Assembly: GCA_947626525.1 (NCBI GenBank)
Contig: CANQSM010000015.1
Coordinates: 1 to 45,296, forward strand
Reading direction: 5' to 3'
DNA from: an uncultured Phocaeicola sp.
GTDB taxonomy: Bacteria; Bacteroidota; Bacteroidia; Bacteroidales; Bacteroidaceae
Length of the DNA: 45,296 nt
Of this stretch, positions 1 to 6,877 are shown piece after piece. Every line of letters begins with the position of its first letter. Within the stretch, counting starts at the first letter, position 1. A program made the translations under genes and the position numbers. The notes under the pieces are model-generated. The model ran no database searches and was not told where the DNA came from. It was given only the letters and a program-made list of their open reading frames with translations.

Positions 1-55
1 GTTCTTTGTAAAGTTACAAAATATCTATCATATTGGCAAATAATTAGTTGACTAA
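1..55. repeat. Inverted repeat at window edge, upstream of truncated gene
   Basis: Positions 5-11 (tttgtaa) and 14-20 (ttacaaa) are a perfect 7-bp inverted repeat with a 2-bp spacer. The stretch up to about 55 does not continue the nitrilase reading frame that follows, because an in-frame stop lies at 53-55. It could be the end of an element that cut the gene, a recombination site or an operator; with the window ending here it cannot be resolved. Confidence 0.3.
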
Positions 56-391
56 ATTCTGAATATCCCTACTTATATTTGTTATGACTTGCGTTTTCCG
101 GAGTGGAGCCGTAACAACGGACGGTATGACGTGGCTGTCTATATAGCTAACTGGCCTGCTTCCCGGCGGGGAGATTGGAACCGTCTGTTGAAGGAACGTG
201 CCATGGAAAACCAAGTGCATGTAGTGGCAGTGAATTGTGCGGGCAGTGACCCATACGGGCTTTTCTATGCCGGAGATTCCCAATTATTGAGCCCGAAAGG
301 GGAGATAATGATTCAGTGTCGGGAAGGAAAGGATGAAGTGCGGTATGGAGTCATCACCCTGTCCTCCGATACGTCTGTCTATCAGCCTTGA
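56..391 (+). pseudogene. 5'-truncated nitrilase / omega-amidase family fragment
   Basis: The frame reads in from an in-frame stop at 53-55 and gives about 111 residues beginning just before the nitrilase catalytic-cysteine motif (ICYDLRFPEW, Cys at 80-82), followed by ANWPASR and the RAMENQ helix. These are conserved landmarks of carbon-nitrogen hydrolases, which hydrolyse amides such as 2-oxoglutaramate. Full-length members have roughly 250-270 residues, with the catalytic Glu and Lys before the Cys, so the N-terminal half is missing and the product cannot be active. The first ATG-like start usable in frame is the TTG at 89, inside the motif. The loss could be a real truncation or a rearrangement or assembly break near position 55. 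Family is clear; the exact substrate is not. Confidence 0.75.
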
Positions 392-463
392 AACCCATTC
401 CTTTTACGGCGTATATGTGGTTCGGGATGCCGGATGCCATGGTTGGCTTTCAGAAGTGAGGTG

Positions 464-617
464 TTTCCCCTTTTTTCTGAATGAGGATGGCAGTACCTGT
501 CAACCTATATGAATCGCCATGGTTATGGATGTGTTTTGTCTGTTTCTTGTATCTCCGTTCACCGTCCAGCGAACGCTGGACGGTCCATGCAGATAGGTGC
601 ATCGGCTTTCGCAGCTA
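464..617. repeat. Copy 1 of a 154-bp terminal repeat with palindrome
   Basis: This stretch matches 45143-45296 in the same orientation with only four differences, at 500, 518, 535 and 540. It begins in a T/C-rich run after the nitrilase fragment and includes the perfect 11-bp inverted repeat at 561-584 (arms accgtccagcg and cgctggacggt, 2-bp spacer). A smaller inverted pair, atgca/tgcat, follows at 587-602. Both copies sit just downstream of a plus-strand gene. It resembles an interspersed intergenic repeat rather than a coding sequence. Confidence 0.85.
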
Positions 618-654
618 TCTAACTTCACCGTCCAGCGGACCGTTGGACGGTGAA
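561..654. repeat. Tandem palindromes sharing a CCGTCCAGCG core
   Basis: Two palindromes lie in tandem. The first is at 561-584. The second, at 624-654, has 11-bp arms (ttcaccgtcca and tggacggtgaa) and an inner cgg-a-ccg, making a 31-bp palindrome with a single mismatched pair. They share the accgtccagcg core and lie between the ends of two converging genes, so they could fold as bidirectional terminators or be REP-like units. The region 655-778 shows no gene or further structure. Confidence 0.7.
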
Positions 655-778
655 CGATGCTTCCTTGTTATTACTATGCAACCATCTTCTCTATGTCTTT
701 AATCTAACTGTCGTCTTGCGTTCGGCCATATTTCATTGTTGACCCGACTGAAAGGCAGAGATGGAAAGTGTTGCCATA

Positions 779-3655
779 TTATTCAAAATACCTCAGAGCT
801 CCCGCCATGATATGTGCCCGATAGGCTGCGCTTTGGACACTTTCCAATGGAAATCCCAACACAAATGTCCGGTAAGTGCCTTTGTAGGCAATGCCGGCAC
901 CTGTATTCCCATCGGTATAAATGAAAGAGGAAAAGGCCGGGCTGACCGGTGTGATGCATGCGGGTGCGGGTACGGCATAACTCTCTTCGTTAGGAGTGCG
1001 GTAGATGGAAAAACGGATGCCTGTTCCCATTATCTCATTGGAGGGGGAGTAGAGCATGGAACCTCCTGAGGTGTATTTCAAGATAGAAGAAGTGAAATCC
1101 GCAACTTTTTCATCGTTCACGTGCGAACCGCTGATCATCAGTTTGCCTCCTTGCCTGCAATAAAGGGATATCCAATGTTGGGCGGGCGGTGTAAAAGGGT
1201 GCTGTTGGGTTCCGAGTATATAATCTATAATCGGGTAGTCGGATGGGCGGACGATTCCGGCTTCTACGGCTTCGTTGCTGCAAGATACGAATGAATACCC
1301 GCCTGCCGATTGGATGGCTTTTCCATGGACAAACGGATAATCAAACGTATTGCCGGCAATGAGTTTACCTTCCAGTTCATTGTCGCTGTAACCTAATCCG
1401 CCTTCTGTTTCGATGCCTATATGCTTACGGTCGAATCCTGTTTGTTCTCCGCAATATTCGGGTGTTTTGATATAAGGCACACCTATGTCTTGGCGGAGAT
1501 TGAAGCCTTGCAGGTTGGTGGTTTCAATGGTTGCCGGCCCACTTAAACGGTCGAAACCGTTGACAATTAAAATGGTGCCTTTGCTTTGTTTGGTATAGTA
1601 TGCGGAGAGAATCTCTGAAGGAAAACTTTCTCCTCCTTTGTTGACGGCTGTTACTTTGAAACTGTAAACCAGTTCCGGTTCCAGTTCTTTGACAAGGGAA
1701 GTACCTTTCACTAATTCTCCGTTATTGAATCCTCCGAATCCGATGCGGGTGTACACGACATACTCCCGTGCGGAGGCGGTGGGTTCCAAAGGGTCGTCTA
1801 CCGGTCGCCAAGACAGCCTTACCGTGTTCTTTTTCCCTTCGAACTGTATAGCGAAATGGTCTATCGGAAGAGGCTGTACCACATAGTCTTTCTGGTGCAT
1901 GGTCGCTATGTATTTAAGAATCGATTTGTATACGGAACGTCCGAACGTAAATTTGAAATGGGGGTCGTGTCCCAGTTTCATATCTGCGAAGTTTTGGTGC
2001 GAAAGGCTCTCTAAAATCATGGACGGAACGGCAGGTAGGCGGCTTTCGCTGTAGTTCCGGTTCCACATTCCGCGACATACCCAGTTAATACCGAATTCGG
2101 CACTTAAGTCTCTTTTTAGTCCGGTAAGCACCATGTCATTCAGGTCACGCGATGCATAACGCGATATGCCTGTTCCAAGCAAGCCATTGTTGAAGTCGGT
2201 GGTATAGATGCCTAATGAACCAATCCATTCATCTTCTTTGGAAAATCCTGCGTCACTATGTACACTGACCGACAACTCGAACGGTATCTTTAATCCTTTT
2301 TGTGCAGGATTGAAAATCGATCCGCCCGAGAGATAATTGAGCATGTTGGATCGGGTATTGATGTCATCGGCATAATCATTCAGACCTTCCTTCCCGCCGT
2401 ATACGTCATAAGGCATTCCAATCCATTGGGCGTTATAGCGCGCTCCTTCCAGGTAACGGGGCAATCCGCTTGAAATGGCTGATGTGGAAGGAGAAGCGCT
2501 TCTTGCGATGTTTCCCATTCCGCCTCCGAAACGGACTGCATCTGCGCAGACCACCCCCTTTTGTTTACTTTCGTTACTGAGGGCAACCATGCCGTAATCG
2601 TTATTTCCTTTGTCAAATTCAAAGCTTCCCAGATAGACCCAAGTGCCTCCGCCTATTTTCTGATTGACAGAAAATTCGGTGACTCCGCCTTTATGGAAAA
2701 CAAGGTATTTGGCATCGGAGACACTTTGCGGAAGAGTCTGGTAAGAAACGTATACGGCATATCTGCCAGTTTCCGGTATGTTTGGAATCCATTCGGCGAA
2801 TGTCTTGCTTTTTTTCTTGGTAGTCGTGGGAGTGAAACGGACGCTTCCGTCCATAAATGGATTCTCATTGTCCAGATAGACCTCTTTAAGCTGTGCAAAG
2901 CCTCTGGCCGGTGCGATTTGCCACGGATTCCGTTTGTTTTTATCTTCATAATAGATATTTCCTAATGGATTGACATCGTTATCTACAATTACTTCATTGG
3001 GTTGCCAGTCCCGTTCACGAGTTGTAAAAACAATGGCACCGGCGTTTTCGAGCATAGGGATAATATAAGGGACGACAAAAGATTGGGTAAACAAATCTTC
3101 AGTGGTGCAAAACAGACGGGGGCGTTGCCACATCCATTCTCCCTTTTCATTCTTGAAATATTTTCCATGACTCTGGTGCACTGCGATGTGTCTGCCCTCT
3201 AGCCCTAAGGGGGCTTCGTAAGGGCGGGACAGGTTTTTGACCCATGCCTCATCTTTGTAATCAGTGGCATTCCAAAGGCGTGTCTTGTCCCGATGACTCT
3301 TTTTGCGCAAGACATTGGGTATTAATTCTTCAATAGGTTTTCCATCGGCGTAGATGGTAATGTCATAATAGTTGACTGGGCCGGGAAGGGATTGTTTTAC
3401 AGAGCGGTATATAGCTTCTACTGTTTCATTGGTAAATGGCTGATAGCCGAAATTTATATCCGGATAGATGTCCAGTTTCCTATGTTCGTTATCCAGACGT
3501 ATGGATTGGAGTCGGGTCGTACCGATTTGTGCGTAAGAAGTCATGTAATTTCGGAAAAACTCTTTCAGGCGGCTTTCTACGGTTTGATCAAGACTTTGTG
3601 CTTGAACTGATAGAAGGAGAAACCATAATGGGAGGAATAAATATACTCGCTTCAT
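779..3655 (-). CDS. Secreted Amidase_3-like protein with golvesin-like insert and FnIII domain
   Basis: 958 aa with a signal peptide ending at VQAQ (residue 20). Residues 155-220 carry the first half of an N-acetylmuramoyl-L-alanine amidase fold: His163 in QSHG, Glu186 in TTEDL and a TTRERD turn. Residues 285-378 form a golvesin C-terminal-like beta-sandwich (PETGRYAVYVSY and ADAVRFGGG). The amidase fold resumes with His466 in SVHSDAG and the likely catalytic Glu549 in MILESLSHQ. A fibronectin type III segment covers about 598-690, and the C-terminal part (700-958) is unassigned. Relatives are often labelled xanthan lyase or golvesin-domain protein; zinc-dependent peptidoglycan amidase activity is my inference from the retained ligands. 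It lies 231 bp downstream of the radical SAM gene and has its own -7 element. Confidence 0.8.
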   Translation of the reverse strand: MKRVYLFLPLWFLLLSVQAQSLDQTVESRLKEFFRNYMTSYAQIGTTRLQSIRLDNEHRKLDIYPDINFGYQPFTNETVEAIYRSVKQSLPGPVNYYDITIYADGKPIEELIPNVLRKKSHRDKTRLWNATDYKDEAWVKNLSRPYEAPLGLEGRHIAVHQSHGKYFKNEKGEWMWQRPRLFCTTEDLFTQSFVVPYIIPMLENAGAIVFTTRERDWQPNEVIVDNDVNPLGNIYYEDKNKRNPWQIAPARGFAQLKEVYLDNENPFMDGSVRFTPTTTKKKSKTFAEWIPNIPETGRYAVYVSYQTLPQSVSDAKYLVFHKGGVTEFSVNQKIGGGTWVYLGSFEFDKGNNDYGMVALSNESKQKGVVCADAVRFGGGMGNIARSASPSTSAISSGLPRYLEGARYNAQWIGMPYDVYGGKEGLNDYADDINTRSNMLNYLSGGSIFNPAQKGLKIPFELSVSVHSDAGFSKEDEWIGSLGIYTTDFNNGLLGTGISRYASRDLNDMVLTGLKRDLSAEFGINWVCRGMWNRNYSESRLPAVPSMILESLSHQNFADMKLGHDPHFKFTFGRSVYKSILKYIATMHQKDYVVQPLPIDHFAIQFEGKKNTVRLSWRPVDDPLEPTASAREYVVYTRIGFGGFNNGELVKGTSLVKELEPELVYSFKVTAVNKGGESFPSEILSAYYTKQSKGTILIVNGFDRLSGPATIETTNLQGFNLRQDIGVPYIKTPEYCGEQTGFDRKHIGIETEGGLGYSDNELEGKLIAGNTFDYPFVHGKAIQSAGGYSFVSCSNEAVEAGIVRPSDYPIIDYILGTQQHPFTPPAQHWISLYCRQGGKLMISGSHVNDEKVADFTSSILKYTSGGSMLYSPSNEIMGTGIRFSIYRTPNEESYAVPAPACITPVSPAFSSFIYTDGNTGAGIAYKGTYRTFVLGFPLESVQSAAYRAHIMAGALRYFE

Positions 3656-3679
3656 ATATGTACTTCAGTTAGGTATATA

Positions 3680-3687
3680 CAAAAGTA
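3680..3687 (-). promoter_or_regulatory. Putative -7 element for the amidase-like gene
   Basis: The minus strand reads TACTTTTG, matching the Bacteroides -7 consensus TAnnTTTG, 24 bp before the start codon at 3655. No convincing -33 TTTG is visible. Confidence 0.45.
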
Positions 3688-3728
3688 TATGTATGAAAGG
3701 AAAGAAGAATTGAAAATTAGAATAAATT

Positions 3729-3750
3729 AACGTGAGTCCGATATAAGAAC
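3729..3750. repeat. Solo IS982-type terminal-repeat-like sequence
   Basis: The sequence taacgtgagtccga at 3729-3742 matches, with one mismatch, the outer end of the IS982-type remnant at 44486-44506 (minus strand taacgtgagttcga). No transposase sequence is next to it, so it would be a solo terminal repeat or an excision scar. Confidence 0.4.
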
Positions 3751-3761
3751 TTTATTTTGTC

Positions 3762-3813
3762 TACCTAACTATGTTTCGGTAAAATAAGTATTTACAGGAA
3801 ACATGATTAGGTA
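3762..3813. repeat. 15-bp inverted repeat with TTAGGTA motifs
   Basis: Arms at 3762-3776 (tacctaactatgttt) and 3799-3813 (aaacatgattaggta) pair at 13 of 15 positions across a 22-nt spacer. A third TTAGGTA occurs at 3669-3675. It lies after the radical SAM gene and before the amidase-like gene, so a terminator for the former or an operator for the latter are both possible. The rest of 3814-3886 shows nothing else. Confidence 0.4.
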
Positions 3814-3886
3814 AATAAATTCTTGAATGAAAATTATTCAGCCGGACGCCACGGATATGCTTAGTGTCTGATACATCCTGTATATT

Positions 3887-4660
3887 TTAATAAGAAGCCG
3901 TTGCCGAAATGCCCTCCTTTTTCAATAGAACCACGATACGATCTAACTCTTCATGCGTGGCTTTCTGCAAATCGTGGTCGGGAGTTTCCCGGTCAATCGT
4001 ATAAATCATCACTTGACGGGGAGCGATTTCTTTCACTGCTTCTATCCAGGGAAGTACATATTTATCAGATGTATTATCCATGTCTTTCCCCTGATAACCT
4101 CCTTTCAGAAACATTGTCTGTACGATGCAGTTTCCTTTGAACTCTTTCATTTTTTCGATGATTCTCCTGACAGAGTATTTTCCGTTAGGACGATTCAGCA
4201 AATGAATGTATTCTTCATCCACCGTATCCAATTTCAGGATGTTGTTGTCTATCTTGTTCAGTGCTTCGAATACGGCAGGACGATCGATAAACGTAGAGTT
4301 GCTCAATACACTTACTTTCGCCTTTGAGAAATACTTGTCGCGAAGCGTAAGAGTATCTTCTATGATTTCCGGGAAGTGGGGATGCGCAGTCGGTTCACCG
4401 TTTCCGGCAAATGTCAATACATCGGGAGCGGGACCGTTTGCCTGCATATCTTTCAGTTTCTCTTCGAGAGCCATGCGGACTTCTTCACGGGTAGGAAGAA
4501 GCTTCTTCGTACGATGTTCGGCATTGAAACCACACTCACAATAAATGCAGTCGAATGAACAAACCTTGCCGTCGCCCGGCAATAAGTTGATTCCCAAAGA
4601 AATGCCCAAACGGCGGGAATGGATAGGGCCGAAGATGGGTGAAGGAAAAATAATAGTCAT
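3887..4660 (-). CDS. Radical SAM protein, TYW1/COG0731-like Fe-S oxidoreductase
   Basis: 257 aa. Cys34, Cys38 and Cys41 form the CxxxCxxC motif (CSFDCIYCECG) that binds the 4Fe-4S cluster used to cleave S-adenosylmethionine. GNGEPTAHP at residues 86-94 is the usual GGE-type SAM-contacting motif. The N-terminal FGPIHSRRLGISLGINLLP is characteristic of the COG0731 group related to wyosine-synthesis enzymes. The length fits a stand-alone core without a second cluster domain or flavodoxin part. No substrate can be assigned, and neighbours give no pathway: it is monocistronic with its own promoter-like element and ends 231 bp before the amidase-like gene. Cytoplasmic, with no signal peptide. Family certain, function unknown. 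Confidence 0.85.
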   Translation of the reverse strand: MTIIFPSPIFGPIHSRRLGISLGINLLPGDGKVCSFDCIYCECGFNAEHRTKKLLPTREEVRMALEEKLKDMQANGPAPDVLTFAGNGEPTAHPHFPEIIEDTLTLRDKYFSKAKVSVLSNSTFIDRPAVFEALNKIDNNILKLDTVDEEYIHLLNRPNGKYSVRRIIEKMKEFKGNCIVQTMFLKGGYQGKDMDNTSDKYVLPWIEAVKEIAPRQVMIYTIDRETPDHDLQKATHEELDRIVVLLKKEGISATASY

Positions 4661-4691
4661 CTTATTCTAATTATTTATTCATAAATCATCG

Positions 4692-4720
4692 CAAAGATAA
4701 CCCAAAACTTACAGGTTATC
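4692..4720 (-). promoter_or_regulatory. -7 element overlapped by a GATAACC inverted repeat
   Basis: The minus strand reads TATCTTTG at 4692-4699, 32 bp before the radical SAM start. It is overlapped by a perfect 7-bp inverted repeat, gataacc (4696-4702) and ggttatc (4714-4720), with 11 bp between. The placement across the promoter suggests an operator; the regulator is unknown. Confidence 0.5.
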
Positions 4721-4795
4721 CTGCCTGCCCGATCATTTTTTCATCACCCGAAACAAATTATCCTCTTCAACAATATCCGGAAAATAACAGAAATG

Positions 4796-6853
4796 TCACT
4801 TTATTCTTCCCATAAGCAAAGTATACATATCACGCACCTCTGTCTGAGGATGTATCGTGCCAAGCTTCTTCAATCTGTTGTACAGACTATGCAATTCGTC
4901 CTTTAAACGCTTTGTTGCACTGGTATGTTTTGCATTTTCCTGTATTATATCCAGCCATGTGTCCACACATATCAACTGGATATCCATTTGTTCATAGCTT
5001 ACAGCAACTGACGGGTCAAAATCGTTAAACAGTCCTTTATACAAATCCCGGAAGAAATCGTCATCACTATACCCTTGCTGATTGCTGTGTAATGCCTGCA
5101 ATTTAAGAGCCGATATTGTTTTTATGCTTAATAGGTGCCTGAACATATTCACCAATTCCGGATATAGAATGTTGTTTTTTGCTTCCAGTAAGTTCTCTTT
5201 TACATACGTACATTCCATCTTTTCTACGGGATGAAATAAATAGTTGTCCAGTTCAAGCATTGCTTGATGTTGTGCGTCGGCCGGTTGGGAGCTTCCCACT
5301 GTTTCCGCTATTCCCCTCAGATAACTTCCATATAGACGAATAGCCTTCCTGTATATATCAGTGAGTGAACTGCCTTTGTCCCTTTTCTCTCCTTTATACA
5401 CAATCTTATCCAATTGAGTCAGTACAATTTGCAGATTGGATATTTTTGCTGCATAATCGGATGGTGGAAGAGAAAAAGTCCCATCCGGCAGGTTCTTATC
5501 TATCCATCGGCGGAGTTGCTCCCGTTCATCATAGCAATTCCTACTTCCTTTAAGACGATTATAGCCGAAATAAATAGCCAGGCAAGCATCGTCCCCGATT
5601 TTCACAGTCGTTCCGCACGAGCTTTTCGACAGATTCCCGCGTAAACCTAAAAGATGCCCGATTTCCTCTGTTATTTCATTTTGCAACAGCTCTTTTTCCA
5701 CTTCCTTAGAATAACGGTCGGTTAGGATACGCGGATCCGAAGCGCCACAACCCAACAGATAGTCATCCAATTTCTCTTTTTGAAATCCATGTCCGATATT
5801 CACCCGACATGACAGTATTTCTCCGGTACGAGGATGACAGGTAAAGTCGCTCTTTATCCCCGGCATCATCAAATCATAAGAAACGAACGCACGCTGTTCG
5901 GCCGGAATCATCTTGCTGTCTGCATACTTCACTTGTAAAGCATTCTGGATACCCGCCTTGCGGAATGCAATGTTCCATGCCGATATTCCTTCTTTCACAG
6001 CTTGAAAGTATTCCTCCGGGAAAAGCGTATCTACATAAAAAGTAAGCGGTTGCGACATGTCCCAACGAAGAATCAATGAATCTTCTACCATACAATAAGG
6101 GTCTTGGGAATAATCTTTAAAAGTCAATGTCTGATAAGGTATCCTGTAATCTGCCAGGCGGATCTGATCTTTCTTTTGAGGGAGCAAACGTATTACACAA
6201 GTAACTTCCAAAGGCATGCTGCCTTCTGGCAATATAATGGCAGAACTGGAAAGCATGTATCTTTCCGCCTCAACCCCGTGATAACGCCTGACCGTAAATG
6301 ACACCCCTTCTTCAAAAGGATGTATTTTGGTTACCTCTGACAGATCCGGAACCAACGAACGGATAAAAGTATGATTATAACTGAACCACTCTTTGCCGTT
6401 TACCAGATATTCTGTTATCCTGATAATGGCTCCTTGTTCTTTCGAATAAGCCACTATCGGATAGCTATCGCCGGCAGGTTGTATGTTTGACAATGAAAAT
6501 GAGTGCTGATATATACTCTTTTCATCTAGAATACGCTCTGTATAAAACGGTTTTTGGAAACATATCGTGGCTTTATCAGGAGAGATGATACGTACTACCC
6601 CCAAACCGGTAACAGGACGATTCAGTAAATCGAAACCTCTGTCTATCTGTCCTCGCACTTCAATTTCCCGCCCGATATATTCGCCGGGTATTTCCAGATA
6701 AACCTCTTTTTCCGCTACATATACAGGAAATACGCCCTCTATTTTTTTCATTCCGGTGACAAAGAATTCATCAAATGTCTTGACGGAATCCTGTGCCTGA
6801 AGCCATGTTGTCATACACAGCAATATAAAAATCACATATTTTCTCTTATCCAT
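4796..6853 (-). CDS. Degenerate metalloprotease paralogue, probable pseudoenzyme
   Basis: 685 aa, signal peptide ending at WLQAQ (21). It is a shorter homologue of the upstream 782-aa metalloprotease: shared landmarks include YLEIPGEYIGRE (WEIPDSLIGRE in the partner), PLTFYVD, CxASDP and the C-terminal GLFNDF region. Where the partner has HEVGHTLGLEH, this protein reads EEIGHLLGLRG at 396-406. Two of the three zinc histidines (396 and 406) are replaced by Glu and Gly, while Glu397 and His400 remain. The SIMDY Met-turn found in the partner after the motif is also absent. Catalysis is therefore unlikely. The frame is intact over its full length, so it looks kept as a binding or regulatory protein rather than decaying. 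It is the last gene of the six-gene locus, 24 bp after the active homologue. Confidence 0.8.
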   Translation of the reverse strand: MDKRKYVIFILLCMTTWLQAQDSVKTFDEFFVTGMKKIEGVFPVYVAEKEVYLEIPGEYIGREIEVRGQIDRGFDLLNRPVTGLGVVRIISPDKATICFQKPFYTERILDEKSIYQHSFSLSNIQPAGDSYPIVAYSKEQGAIIRITEYLVNGKEWFSYNHTFIRSLVPDLSEVTKIHPFEEGVSFTVRRYHGVEAERYMLSSSAIILPEGSMPLEVTCVIRLLPQKKDQIRLADYRIPYQTLTFKDYSQDPYCMVEDSLILRWDMSQPLTFYVDTLFPEEYFQAVKEGISAWNIAFRKAGIQNALQVKYADSKMIPAEQRAFVSYDLMMPGIKSDFTCHPRTGEILSCRVNIGHGFQKEKLDDYLLGCGASDPRILTDRYSKEVEKELLQNEITEEIGHLLGLRGNLSKSSCGTTVKIGDDACLAIYFGYNRLKGSRNCYDEREQLRRWIDKNLPDGTFSLPPSDYAAKISNLQIVLTQLDKIVYKGEKRDKGSSLTDIYRKAIRLYGSYLRGIAETVGSSQPADAQHQAMLELDNYLFHPVEKMECTYVKENLLEAKNNILYPELVNMFRHLLSIKTISALKLQALHSNQQGYSDDDFFRDLYKGLFNDFDPSVAVSYEQMDIQLICVDTWLDIIQENAKHTSATKRLKDELHSLYNRLKKLGTIHPQTEVRDMYTLLMGRIK

Positions 6854-6877
6854 GAACTTTTTATTTGCTTTTCATCC

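Noticed and set aside
464-654. CRISPR array
   Set aside because: The repeats are palindromes in two units without regularly spaced unique spacers and no cas genes are nearby.
779-3655. Xanthan lyase as the product name
   Set aside because: The name is used for relatives, but no lyase motif is seen, while Amidase_3 zinc ligands and the catalytic Glu are present.
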